From contig CM038220.1 in assembly GCA_021442155.1 (NCBI GenBank), positions 80,776,897 through 80,840,896 on the forward strand: 64,000 nucleotides of DNA, in the 5' to 3' direction. Of the stretch, positions 11,461 to 23,690 are shown piece by piece. The notes beneath the pieces are model-generated. The model searched no databases. It was given only the letters and a program-made list of their open reading frames with translations, and had not been told where the DNA came from. Within the stretch, counting starts at the first letter, position 1. Every line of letters starts with the position of its first letter. A program made the position numbers and the translations under genes. This DNA is from Cymbidium sinense (lineage: Eukaryota; Streptophyta; Magnoliopsida; Asparagales; Orchidaceae).

Positions 11461-12480
11461 AACCAAAATCCATTTGACTCAAATCACTTGCAATTGGATT
11501 TATATTTTCATCATAAGTCCATATGTGAGTTCAACCAAACTTAAATAAAGCCTTGATCAAGCCAATTAACCCATTTAGGCTCACTTGACCCAAAGTGACC
11601 TAAAGGACCTTTTTGAGTCAAATTCTAATCCAACCCAAATTGGATTGAACTAAGCCCATCTAAGCCTCACATTATGAGCAACAATCATCCTAGGATGATC
11701 AATCACTCAAATTGGGTCAAACTAAGTCAAACCTAGCCTTTGACCAAGTCAACACTTAGCCCAAATGAAACCTAAACAAGCCAAAATTCATTATAAGATA
11801 AATTGATTGAAACCATTCCATAATCAATGATTGAACATGATCATGCCATCAATTGAGCTAAACCAAGCCTAATTGGCCACTTGACCTAATTTGACCCAAA
11901 TTGACCTAAAAAGTCAAAATAGGTTAAATCTTGATCTAACCCAAATTGATTGCAACCAATTGGTCAAATTCATTCCAAATTACTTGTTGAACTTGACCAA
12001 AGCTTCAATTGAACAATTAGACCCAACCTAGCCCAATTAACCATAAATCCAACTTGACCTAAAAGGTTAAATCAACTTGAAATTAAACCAAATCAAAATT
12101 GATTAAAATGAAAGCTTGCAATACTTTTTAAATGATCAACCAAGCCTAAACCAATCCATGACCTAACCCAATTACGTCAAATGGGTCAAATTAGTCAACT
12201 TGACCCATTTGACCTAAATGAACCTAAATGAACCGAAACTAAATCTAAACCAAATAGAACCAAACCAATGACACCCATAGGTTCCAAATGATTTTGGTTT
12301 GACCTAATTTGACCAATTGGTCAACCTAACCCAATTTGGCCCAACTTGACCTAAATGGATCAAATTGAACCAAATCAAATCAAATGAACTCCAAATCACT
12401 TGAAATTATCCATTTTTGAATCATTTAAAATCTGCCCAAATCAAAATCATAGCCAAATGACCACTTTGCCCTTAGGTCAA
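11461..12480. promoter_or_regulatory. Dense cluster of TTGAC[C/T] motifs in the LTR
   Basis: I count more than twenty occurrences of TTGACC/TTGACT or their complements in about 1 kb, for example TTGACC three times in 11880-11910 and four within 12165-12210. Random expectation is about one per kb. TTGAC[C/T] is the core W-box bound by plant WRKY factors. The cluster is retained in the 3' LTR (about 39720-40560) and the solo LTR (about 32490-33350, inverted). The motifs sit in degenerate short tandem units ('caaattgacctaaatgg'), so repeat expansion alone may explain them. A regulatory role is inference. Confidence 0.45.
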
Positions 12481-15400
12481 GGGTATCTTATCAATTCACT
12501 TGAAATTTGGTCATTTCTCTCAAGGCCACTTTTATCCTTCCATTGGTCCACATGGGCACCAAGGAGGGTGAACATGACCCAATGAGCTTGGGTCGACCAT
12601 GACTCAAGCCAAGGCCAAACTGACCTAACCAATGGAAATTGAGCACTTGGAATTCCAAATGCACTCACCTAGCACATTGGAACCCACTCTCCTTCCCTCC
12701 ACTACTCAAAACAACCCATGTGGTGTGATTGATAGCTCAAACCTTGCTTACAACCCTTGCCATTGATAAAAAATGGCAAAATTGAACAACCGTCTGATCC
12801 AAGGAGTGGGGAGATATACTCCCCCTCATTCTCACTCAAATGACAAGCACTCAATTCCACAGAGCTAAGGAGATTCGATCGAAGCATCCCCAAGCTTTTC
12901 CAAGCCATTCCCAAGCTCCATTATTTTCCCATTCTTGGTTTCACTCAAAGCCAAAATAGGGGAGATCAATCCCGAGCTCAACTCATCCAATTCTCTATCA
13001 AAACTAAATTAACCTTGCACACACCATCAGTGGACTTCATCGAGCTCAAGTCATTTCCCAAGTCTCCAAGTCATGGGAAGCATCTGATCAATGTTGATCT
13101 CCATTGAAGGGGAGCTTGGTCAACTGAACCATCCACTTCAAATTAAGATCTAATTTCTTCAATAGGGCTTCTCTACTAGACAAAGCTACCTTCCTCCACA
13201 AGCACGGTGATAGCCTCCGATGACGTAATTGCTTGAAACCATAGGCTTAGGAAAATTTGCTTGGTCCTTTTTGAAGAAACGTGTCACCCCATTGGATCTT
13301 GACCATTGGATGTGCATCCCCCCTCCTTCCAAAGGTGTGGGATCATTTTGATCCCTATCCAAGCTCGAGTGAGCTCGAATTGAACAAGGAGAGATGAATG
13401 GTGTTTTTCTTTCATCACTTGCAAAGGAGAAAGAGCACACGCCATCCATTCTATGTGATTAGAATGGACAGCTGTGATTAGATCACGCTAGATCCCCTTT
13501 GATTTAAGCCTAAACTATGAGATTAATCTCAACCATCCGATCTTAGATCGGATGACCCGTAGAGAAAGCACGTCCACTGCCAGCTGACTTAGTAGACAGA
13601 TGTGATAACTTAAAATAACCTATCACATCGTGCCACATGGAAAGCACGATCACCACGTGCGATTAGGGGTTAATTAGGCTTAATTAATTTGATTTTAATG
13701 TTTAAACTTCCAAAAAGTTCATAACTAAATATAAAAATTCAAAAAATACAAACGCATGTTCATTTTAAAGATAATTTAGAGAAGAATAATAGAAAATTAA
13801 AATTAATTAAATTTGAATAGTGATTTTTACTTAATTTAAGTTTTATTAGAAATATAATTAAGCTAATTACTCTCTAATTAATCAGGCAATTAACTCCAAA
13901 CTTTCTAAGATTAATTGGAGGGATGACCTCTACCTCCCATTATTTTCTTAGAATTTATTGCTTGATTAATTAGGGAAATTGCTTGTTTCATCCTTAATCA
14001 CTTTCTTAATTAATTAACATGTTAAACAGTGATAAATTCATTAGTTAAGCTTGCTAACCATCATTAAACCGTGAATGGATTTAGGGAATGAGATTAGGAC
14101 TTCTTGTCCAATCTTTTCCCCTAAGTCTATTTCATTTGGATAAACACTTAACTAAGTTATACTAATTAATGGCCTAATCACTTAATTAATTAATTCAATT
14201 AATCAAAATCAAAACCAAATCATTCCAGAACTTAATCATTCAATTCTTGGGTAGATCCCTAGGTGTTCAATAACCTAAGAGTTTTCCAAAGGAAATTATA
14301 ATCAAACTACATGTGTATAAGGGTTATAAAAGTACTTAATTAAACCCTTTAGCTTAATTAACTAATAATTGTGAGCCAATTACATTAGGCCCTTTATTTC
14401 TTATGTGCATTATTGATTTAATTTCCATGTGGTTGCATATCATATGTTGGCTCATAATTACTTGGATAATTATGCTAAAGTGGTATAGGTAAGGCATAAT
14501 TAATGGATTTAATTCATACCTTAACCTAATCAAAATATAAAATCAACTTTATTGTTCCAAATTAAACTAAACCAATTCATACTTTGGGGAATGGGTTAGG
14601 ATTAACAAACCTCTCTCACATTTCCTAAGTCAAATCAAATTCAAAAATAAAAATCTCCTTAAAGAATTTTGATTCATTTTAAATGATCTTATTTTTTAGG
14701 ATTGTCCAAAGGAATTAATTAATGAAGTCATGTGCCTATATTCCTTTATTTCTTTCCAATCATGCTAAATATTGCTTGCCATATGAAATGATGCATTCAT
14801 TTCTTTTAAAAATTAATTAAAGAAAATATTTCCTTTATGTCAAATTACATGTGTTGGCTAAAATTAAGAATATGAGTGGTATTGTCATTATTAAATCAAG
14901 AATTACTTTTCAAAACTTATAAATCAAAAATTATAAATGAATTGATTCTAGTTATGAATATTCATAAGCTTGCATGTGATGATAGCATAAGATGTGTATT
15001 ATGAACCTTCTCTTAGTATGGATTTACATAGGATTTGTAAGTGTATAATTCATTTGAAAAGAATACAACACTTGCCTAAATTTATTCCTATGCATCTCTG
15101 TTAAAGACTTAGAAAGGACCTTGATATTACACATGTAAATCTTATAATCAAATCAAACATAAATAACTTGCATGATTCTTTATCCATTTGGATCTTTTTG
15201 TACATCTACATGTATTTAAGAAAAGTGGTATATCAGTCTGGACATCCCGGGGCTGCGAGGCTTTAAGTAGCCCCAAGTAAGTCTTGTACCTTACACCCCT
15301 AGTGTAGAAAATATTAGCGTCGCATTAACTTATAACTTATATACATGTGTATGTGCATTTAGCTAGTGGATAAAAGAGTCCCTCTTTTCTACATAATAAA

Positions 15401-16104
15401 GACATGCATTCAAGTAATATCCAAAATTTCAAATCATATCTCTTCGCATCCATCATCAAGGCGTGTTAAGATTTGCATTGCATGTATAACTATACTTAGG
15501 ATTATTCATATGCATGGTATACATGGTGGAAAGAAATGAATGGGTGTGTGTTATGTGATAGTAATCCAACCTAACTAATTTTGAGAGGCCTTTCTTATTG
15601 AATAGGGCTATTTAGAAAGAATCTAAACTTATCAATTAAAATACATAATAATTCACTAAAGGAAATCCATTAATGAATCTACCTTAGAAATGCTTTAATG
15701 TAGGGATGAAAGAGAGTTCTCCTCTCTTTTCTTCTCTTTATAACATTTAGTCACTAAGTGTAGGTTCATTCAAACCAAATCAAATCATCAACTAAAATTG
15801 ACAAATCAACTAAAATCACTTAAATTAAAACCACCCTCCAAGTTAAACCTCTCACACTTAGAAAATTCTAATCTTAAAGCCTACCTAAGACATGCCACAC
15901 AATCCTTAAATGGCACACATTAGGCTAAGTCACCATTTCTAGCTCTATGTTAGGGAAATGCATGGTTTGATGCCTAATTTTATTTGTGATGTAATGTTTT
16001 AGACTAGATGTTAGGGTGTATGTGCGTAGACTGGATGATAGGATGATCTTAGCCTATTCATGTCTTCTATAGGGGATTGTGCTTAAGAGACATTGTAATA
16101 AAAA

Positions 16105-16112
16105 TATAAATA
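16105..16112 (+). promoter_or_regulatory. Candidate LTR promoter TATA box
   Basis: TATAAATA in 'aaaaatataaatac'. It is kept at the matching place in the 3' LTR (TATAAATG, 44104-44111) and in the solo LTR (TATAAATG on the minus strand, 28690-28697). The region just downstream is one of the best conserved parts of the LTR. The LTR is AT-rich and other TATA-like words exist, so the start site is uncertain. Confidence 0.35.
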
Positions 16113-16163
16113 CTTTTGCTGTGCAGGTTGCTTATACCCCTAAGCATAATTCAAATTAAGACA

Positions 16164-16203
16164 GTTGGACTTGGTTACCCATATGTGGGGTGCTAAGTCC
16201 AAC
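16164..16203 (+). other. Conserved hairpin downstream of the TATA-like box
   Basis: Arms GTTGGACTT and AAGTCCAAC pair perfectly, with an inner ACCC/GGGT stem around 'atatgtg'. The 3' LTR copy (44164-44203 region) and solo LTR copy (28600-28640, inverted) keep nearly the same arms. It would lie close to the 5' end of the transcript if the TATA candidate is right. Confidence 0.55.
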
Positions 16204-17948
16204 TTATTCATATAACAGCTTGGGTTGTGTGGTATGTTTAATGAACCTTTGTTTTGCAAGTTTAGTTAGTTTTACCTTTCCCATTTTGATGTAAATTTTG
16301 TAATTAAGATTTGGAATGAATGTTATGGGGATTAGGATGAACATTGGTCATAAGACCAAGTCTTATGCACCATATGATGCCTTTAGATCAACCAAATTCT
16401 AATCAAGCCAAAAGGTAGAAAAGAACAAATCAAAATGAAGAATGAAAACTCTCATAACATGAATTCCTTTTAATTGTAATTATTCTTTTGTAATACGGGT
16501 TGTATAAAGGTAGAGTTCGACTACCCATTTTCTTTTTTCGGATGGAACTCAATCACATCATGCCTCTTATTCTTTTATTCTAATTTTATAAATTGATTGA
16601 TATTTTGTTTATGCTTGTGCAAATAGAATGACATGATCTTCCTAGTTTCTTAACTATTTGGTGGTTGTTGAATGGCCTGAATGTGATTAGGCTCTTAAGA
16701 AAAAATAAAATTTTTATTCAATTAATCAACTCAAAATTAAATTAAACAATGCATAACCTCACCTAAGAATAGGATATATATCATGATAATAAAATATTTA
16801 TCATCCCCTGGATGTTATATGTCTCACATCATGCATAAATCATATTGCTTCACTCTTGCTAATGGAGGGCTTCCACCTTGCAAGAGAAAATGACCTTTGA
16901 GAGCCATGGTAGAAACACACCTCCTTCTTTCTTATTTTGGCCCATAACCAATCTTCTCATGCATTAGGCATATGAAATTCCATGTCAAATTACAATGTCC
17001 AAAATCAAAAATAAAACATAAAAAATTTGTATTAGATTAAGTCATCATTCATGCCACTCATGATCTATCTTAGGAGTAAGTTTAAGGACTTAGTCTCCTT
17101 TCTAAAGTAAACAACAACCTAGCTATCTTGTAAAGCATAAGACTTGTATTTACATGTATTTAAAAGCATGGAGGAGTTACCACCCTAGCGTCCAACAATC
17201 GGGTTTATTCTCTCTTGTGGAGGTAAACCATATGCCCATTTTGCCTTAGATTTAGGTCATACTTTTACCAAAGCTCCCTAGATTTAGGATTTGAGATTGG
17301 TTTTCTAAGCTACAAGCATAAATCCTCACCTCCTAGGAATTTCTACAATCTTATGTTGTGGAATTGTAAGCCATAGATTTTTAATAAAAATTCAACTCAA
17401 AACATAGAATTCTCCTCAAATTCAAAAATATAAAGCCCAACCATAGGGTAGTTTGGGATGCTCACTAGGCTTCCTAGTATCATGAGCATCCCCAATTCAT
17501 TTTCCTTTGGTTTTGATAATAACTCCCTCCTTTTGATCAATCCCACTTGAATTTCTAAACAATAACTAATTGATTGATAGTCCTATCTTTGAAATCTTTG
17601 GAGATAATGATCATTTACCTTAATCGAGAGTATTCCTAAGAAATCTCATTTCTTAGGATGTAATTAACTATGGGGGCTTGCCTCCATAGGGAACTTAACA
17701 AACTTTTAAAATAAACCCAACATTACTTTTCCATGTAAAGTAGAGAAAAGATCTCACATTCGAAGACCCATTATCTGTAGGAGTCCTTATTAGGTGATTA
17801 GGTCCATTGTAGGATGGTGACTTTTGTCTCTCGAGATAGTACATCATTCTTCAATGTCGTACTCGATCACCCTAATAAGTACATCTACGAATCTATGTGA
17901 TATCCAACTCAACCATAATCCCACAAAATAAAACACCATAGATTTTTT

Positions 17949-17966
17949 TTGCGACTCCATTGGGGA
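17949..17966 (+). other. Primer binding site, tRNA-Arg type
   Basis: The bases GCGACTCCATTGGGGA follow the LTR end after a short T-rich spacer. This is one or two changes from TGGCGACTCCGCTGGGGA, the complement of a plant tRNA-Arg 3' end and the primer site used by Ogre/Tat elements. The first two positions read TT instead of TG/GG. Its place immediately after the 5' LTR fixes the orientation of C. Confidence 0.8.
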
Positions 17967-18476
17967 TGTTTCCTCTCTCCATCTTTGGTAAAGTATTGTT
18001 GTCTCTAAAGTATTGATAGTGGATTTGTATTTCATATGAGTCCAAGATTATCCCTCTTTTCCATTAGCACGTAGCTCATTTCATTCTTAAGCTTAGGTAG
18101 CCAACATCTTTTAGGTTTTAGGATCTCACTCTATGTAGGTCTTAAAACCCCTATTGGCCCCCCAACCCTAATAGGTGAAAATAAAATTTAATCAAAAGAG
18201 ATGACTAAAGCCCTTTTTCTTACCATCTCTATGGTAAGGTAAAGTTCATTCCAAAAAATAAATAAATAAATAAAGAAAAATAAATCCTTTATAAAAATAT
18301 CACTTTTCAAAAAGCACTTTTCGAAAAAGTTCACATAATAAAATATTTGTACAAAATTTTTCACAAAATATGTATGACTCAACCCCATCTAACAATCTTC
18401 AAGGCTATTACATGTGGGTTCTTTTCAAAATCAAAATCAAAAATCATTTTCAAAAAACACATATTTGAAAATCAAA
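17967..18476 (+). other. Proximal leader of element C
   Basis: Untranslated region between primer site and hairpin array. No conserved coding. It contains an A-rich stretch with AAAT repeats (18258-18285) and, at 18300-18320, 'cttttcaaaaagcacttttc', a small direct/inverted repeat. Nothing else seen. Confidence 0.5.
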
Positions 18477-19620
18477 ATCCTCATTCAATACACCCAAATT
18501 TATTGAATGAAGATCTCTTTTCCAAATAAAATTATTTCATAAAATTGAAACTCCATTCAATATATCTCACATATGTTGAAATTGGAGTTTCTTCCTTTCA
18601 AAAGCACATATTTAAAAATGAACATCTTCATTCAATATACCCAAATTTATTAAATGAAGATCTCTTTTCAAATAAAATTATTTCATAAAATTGAAATTCC
18701 ATTCAATATATCTTATATATATTAGAGTTGGAGTTTCTTTCCTTTTTCAAAAAAAAAACTACAAATTTGAAAATAAGCATCTTCGTTGAACATACCTGAA
18801 TTTGTTGAATGGAGGTTTTATTTTTGAAATAAAATCACACCATTTGAAACTCCACTTAACACATTCCACATGTGTTAAGTTGGAATTTCTTTCAAAAAGC
18901 AATAATCACACAGAAATTTCATCTTTGAAAAATAAAAATTGTCTTACATTTCACATAACCAAATTTATTAAATGGGAATCTACTTTGCAAAAATCATGAG
19001 ATTCAAAATACATTGGAATTCCATTTGACATACCCAAATTTGTCAAATAAGAGTTTCATTTTTCAAAAGAAAAATAAAAAAAAAAGGAAATTGAAAATAA
19101 ACTAGATTCTATTTAACACACCATGTTTGTTAAATAGAAATCCTTCCTTTCAAAAATAACACAAAATCAACACAAAAAATCAAACACATTTGGGCTTTAT
19201 TTAGCATACACAAATTTGCTAAGTAAAGATTCCATTTCTAAATTCGCACATGATACACATCATGGGCAAACAAGCAAAAAGAAAATTGTTTTCAAACATC
19301 TCATATAACATACTCAAATTTGCTAAATGAGTAAAATGACAAAATCAAATCTAAAACAAAATCAAATGACCCTCTATTTAACATACTCAAATTTGTTAAA
19401 TAAAGGGTCTCCAAACATAAAAATCAGATTCAAATATGAACCAATGGAAGCATCAAAAGTCTCTCTAAAATACTTGAATCCATTCAACATATACAAATTT
19501 GTTGAATGTGGATTCTAAAACTCAAATGAGTCAAAATCTCTCCTTCAATCTATTAAAAATCTCTCCTAAATTCAATGAGCCCCACTTAACGTATTCAAAT
19601 TATCGAGTGTGGGTTCAAAC
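18477..19620 (+). repeat. Array of about 14 covarying hairpins in the leader
   Basis: Hairpins occur every 65-105 bases, each with arms of 8-18 bp and a 7-10-base loop usually like TACYCAAAT. Clear units: 18482-18509 (CATTCAATA/TATTGAATG), 18547-18591, 18624-18662, 18846-18889 (GAAACTCCACTTAACACA against TGTGTTAAGTTGGAATTTC), 19023-19048 (ATTTGACA/TGTCAAAT), 19105-19142 (GATTCTATTTAACA), 19195-19228 (CTTTATTTAGCA), 19368-19409 (GACCCTCTATTTAACA), 19476-19515 (GAATCCATTCAACA). Units near 18943, 19303 and 19580 are weaker. Arms differ from unit to unit but stay complementary. The array lies between primer site and gag, where retroelement packaging or dimerisation signals are found; that role is inference. 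Confidence 0.75.
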
Positions 19621-19639
19621 TCTTAAATTAAATCTAAAA

Positions 19640-21620
19640 AGATAGCTGAATACTAAAGCAGAAAATCTGATTTGAGTTTATTTTCAAAAATTAAAATTTT
19701 AGTCTCTCAACTTTTACTAGTACAATGCAAATGGATTATCAAAAGTATGTGTTCACTTTCCCTTTGGGATGTTTGGATCGCCCCTCCCCAAATTGACTTT
19801 GCCTCTCATACACTTTCAGATTTGGGGGCTGGATTACTTGTGAGGGGGCAACCCTCACCACTATCAGTAGGAGTGTGGTGGCTGGGCAGAAGCCAATCAT
19901 CCATATTGAGATGCCCTCAGATTCTGAATTTCCCTCACTAAAGAGGTAGAAGTCCCCAAAGACCCAGTAGCCCAGTGTCTGCATCAGTTGTTCCCATCAG
20001 CCCCAAGGGCTAGATCCACTCACCGCTTCCTCTAAGGGGAAGGCTACCATAGCTTTGGGGATAGTCTCCTACCTTTGAGGTAGGTCTAGCTCAGATTGCT
20101 CCACCCAGCCACCCAGTAATAAGAGCAAAGATCACATTGCGATTACTAAAGAGATAAAGACATTGTCTCACATTACAATAGAGTCACCTGGGGTAGCATC
20201 TCCTTTGCTTACGCAGAATAAGTTCCATCCTCTTTCTGGTTCTGAAGGGGAGGAAGATGTCAGGAGAATTACAGTATCACCTTGACCTGCAGTTCATTAT
20301 GGGGCACCTATCAGAGATAGGATGAGGTCATATGCTGGCCTTTGGATAGTTTTGGCCAGCTTTTATGGATGGTCAGAGTACAAAGCCCAGTTTGATCTAC
20401 AATTAGTTATTCCTCGTGGTGTAGGTGAGTAGATCTCGAGAGGGCTAGAGGCCCAGTATCAATTCATGTTACTAGAGAGAGAGGTGAAGATATGCTAGCT
20501 AGCAACTCGCCTCATATTTTCCCTCGACGGTGCTACCGTGTCGGTCACACTGATAGTATTTTATTTGCTGGTACCTCCCATCATGGGAGGAGAGCCTCCG
20601 CACAAAGAGAGTTAGTGTTGCCTCCACCACACCGCTACCATTCCATCACCGCCAGGTTCCATCTTCCATAATTCCACTCAGCCATGAGAGCAACATCGGG
20701 GGAGAAGAAAGCCCCACCGGTGATCCGATGGCCAAGGGATCCCATTTCCACCGATTGAGGTGAGGTGTGAGCTCTCCTGCTCACCCTCTTACTTGGGTGA
20801 AGAGGGAGTGGCAACCTCAGTAGCATCATATTCATGCCATCACCACCACCACCAGTAGATCATGAATATAAGAGAGAGAAGGAGACAATTCTATTATCCC
20901 CATGGTAGTAGATCCTCCCAAGAGTAACACTCCACCCATATCAAGTGACAGTCATGAGCATGTATCCTCCAGTAGTGTAGCCCTCACAGGATTAGCTCTT
21001 CAGTGGCAGGGGAGGTCAGATATATCTCTATTCATGAGCATGATCCCACCACGGCGCAACCGGGAGCATTTTGCTTGCACAGTTGGACCTCTCCTTGGAT
21101 GATATCGTAGTATAATATCTCAATGAGAAGAGAGAAATCCTAGGTTATGATTGGTCTGACCTCAAAGAGGAGAAGGTTAGCTTTAATACCAATGAAGATG
21201 ATTTGTTGGAAGACTTGGCAGAGGTGCATATGGTTGATAATGAGGTTCTCTTCATTCAGATCACTAGAGAAAGGTGTTGTAAACAGATGATACAGCCTAT
21301 TCAACCCAACACCTCCTTCAATAACTCAAACAAAAGGATGAGCAAATTGATATGATGGAAAAGAGACTTGAAGATTTGCTTGCGGTAGTTCTAGCACTTC
21401 ATAACTAAGCCCCAGCAGTACATCCTAACATTGTGGAGACTAGTCAACCTGAGTTGTTGCATGTCCTAGATCAACCCAAGAGTTTGCCTCCACAGTAGGT
21501 AGCACCAATGCATAGGAAGGTAGTGGATAGTACCTCCATACAAGAAAAATATATCAAACTCATGGTTGAAAAATAAGTGAAAGAAGTGTTGGTGGTTCAG
21601 AGGTGGTTCATTAGTTCCAA
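19640..21620 (+). pseudogene. Region upstream of gag core in element C, unrecognised
   Basis: About 2 kb of more GC-rich, formerly coding sequence before the gag core domain. Discontinuous readable stretches exist (for example around 20300-20440, with an IRDRMRSYAGLW-like segment) but no family is recognised. The equivalent in B (about 52000-53600, minus) keeps similar words, for example 'ggagacaattatcctccgatc' beside 'ggagacaattctattatccc' here. It may be the gag N-terminus or the extra ORF that precedes gag in Ogre-type elements; the sequence alone does not decide. Confidence 0.45.
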
Positions 21621-21624
21621 AGGA

Positions 21625-22135
21625 TAGACCCTACCTAGAGGAATTTGATGTTATCCAATATCCTAAGGGTTTTGTGACTCCTTCTTTCAAGAGTTTTGAT
21701 GGCAGCAAAAACCCTCTCCAACATATAGCACACTTCAGGGCCAGCTACTGCAATGCTAGTGGCAGTGATGCACTATTGTTCAGTCTCTTTGTCAGCAATT
21801 TAATGGACATAGCCTTTGATTGGTACGCTAAACTCCCTAATGATTGAGTGAAGTCTTTGTTGAGTTGGAGAAACTCTTTATTAAATTTCTGAGCTCAACA
21901 GTAAAGGCATCTCGTTATAGCACAACAACACCTCGGTGAGTCCCTCATTGATTATATTCTTATATGGCACAATTTGAGTATTAAATGTGAATCGTAGTTG
22001 TCTGAACAACATGCTATTGAAATTCTATTAAAGAATATTCATGGTCTGATCACCTTCATTCTTAAAGGTTTCACCATTAAGACATTTAAGAAGCTAATCA
22101 ATAAGGTGGTTAGTCTACAAGGAGAGGCCAAATAG
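21625..22135 (+). pseudogene. Gag core domain of element C
   Basis: Retrotransposon gag (capsid-like) domain on the plus strand. It reads FKSFDGSKNPLQHIAHF near 21690, then DALLFSLFVSNLMDIAFDWY near 21770-21830, ending KLPND before a TGA stop at 21846. The F-D-G-x-x-x-P-x-x-H and A-x-x-W-Y signatures are those of plant gypsy gag. It continues degraded to about 22135 (a LEKLFIKF segment, then ITFILKGFTIKTFKKLI). Gag would form the cytoplasmic virus-like particle that encloses element RNA. The B counterpart is at about 51400-51900, minus. Confidence 0.8.
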
Positions 22136-23690
22136 TTGTCTTTTCATGATCAGTCATCAAAGCCAAAACTGCAGAAAGCTTATGAAAAGAAGCCATGGGT
22201 AGTAGTAGCATTGGATAAGAAGAAACTGACTAGAGATCAATATGAGAGACCTGAGCTCCACAGTCATTGCTTCCATCTCCTTTACAACTGCCTTGGTGAT
22301 CTTATCGTTATAGCAGCCTCTACGGCCTTCGACACCTCCTCCTCAGCCATACTCTCAGCAGTGGTATACATACCTGCCCCTAGGTAGTTATCATCCACCT
22401 AATCTTTTGATAAATTAAATAAACCTTATTCATTTAAGAGGGAGGTAGTCAGAAAAATCTTTAAGAAGAAACCTGATTTTCAGCTACTTGAACCTAGAAA
22501 ACTAGAGGAAAGTGGGCAAGAGTAATGATCCTAACTTTTGCCCTACCACCACATGCTAGGCCATGTTTTGGAGGATTTCTTTACATTTAAGGATTGGCTT
22601 GGGCATAGCTACAAGGCAGGCACTATAGTTATCCCTAAGGAATATCTAGTAGAACAACCATCCAGTTCTGTTAGGGTAATCCTTGGGGATGCATGTGATC
22701 CTCTCAAAATAAAAGAAGGTTGTGATATCATTTTATCCTAAACCTCTAAAATTATAAAACTTTCCTTACAGGTGCCTGAGGCAGCTTGAACCTCCAACAT
22801 CAAGGAAGGTTTGCAAGTTGCCAAAGACAACTTGGGGAAAGTAGGAGCTCAGCAGCAGCATCCCTTACTTGCCTGGGATAGCCAAGTAGCACAACCACCA
22901 ACCTAGTCTAGCCTTCATTCCACCGTTGCAGCTACTACTTTAGCCGGCACTTATACTTCAGCTAGTTCTTCTTCTAGTAGACATCTTGTATCAATGGATG
23001 AGGGAATCAAATCCATCACCCCACTTACTTTACTAGATTTCTACTACGTACCTCTTTTTAAATCTAAGAAATCAAAGAATAAAGCTAGTTTGAATTACAT
23101 CCATCACTTATGATGGGTTATCTGATTCTACTCCTTTAAAAAACTCTTCAAGTCTTAATAATTATAACAACTCCAATCATCCTCTTTCTGATTCAGAAAT
23201 GGACTTTCCTTTTATGAATACTATGGGTTCACCTCTTGAGATAGACTTGGAATCATTTGATTCTGAGGGTCCTATAAGAGAAGCTATAGGTGAGCCTGAT
23301 GAGTAGGTAGAATCTTCCACTAAACTACCATAAGAGATCACTGAAGTTAACCTCCATAGTGGCAAGTTTCTATCTCCTAGACACACCTCAAGATAAGGGA
23401 AAATAAGTCATTGGTACCAACTAGAAAGAATCCTCCATGATGCTCCATACATAGATATGCTTGTGTAGGATCAGCCCAAAGTTGATTATAATGTCCTCGC
23501 TCACCTAAGAAAGTTGTCAGCTAAGTTAATCATATATGATTGCCTTGTCTTATCCAAGGAGATGAGGGAATCATTAATCAAGGCCTTTCTTGATCTAGAA
23601 ATATGCTTAACTTAGCTGACCGCTATTGGAGAGGAGGCACAATATTGAAGAGAAGCTTAGGGAGTCACATTCATCGATGAAGACCTTCTT
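22136..23690 (+). pseudogene. Gag-to-protease spacer of element C
   Basis: Decayed polyprotein segment with one open piece at 22538-22741 (LPYHHMLGHVLEDFFTFKDW, then ILGDACDPLKIKE), and a Ser/Thr- and acid-rich part at 22900-23340. No zinc knuckle was found. B keeps a homologous series at about 50300-51300 on the minus strand. No function is assigned beyond being part of Gag-Pol. Confidence 0.5.

Larger units (their letters stand above)
10552..17940 (+). repeat. 5' LTR of element C (7.4 kb)
   Basis: Begins TGTTGACCTCAC and ends CACCATA, directly before the primer site. It aligns along nearly its whole length with 38864-46020 (direct) and 26427-34226 (inverted). From 5' to 3': an AT-rich part with a ~182-bp tandem duplication (10941-11304), a TTGACC-rich part (11461-12480), a part with no strong signal (12500-16080), a TATA-like box and hairpin (16105-16203), and a long remainder to the LTR end. 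A GC-rich inverted repeat (GGGGCT/AGCCCC, 15249-15274) is also present. No conserved protein is encoded; open stretches such as 13186-13449 do not persist in the other copies. Confidence 0.88.

Noticed and set aside
13186..13449. 87-codon minus-strand open frame in the 5' LTR
   Set aside because: The counterpart in the 3' LTR (41340-41600) is disrupted, and there is no family resemblance.
18477..19620. Regularly spaced short repeats that could suggest a CRISPR-like array
   Set aside because: Repeats are imperfect hairpins with varying arms, the setting is a plant retrotransposon leader, and no cas genes are near.
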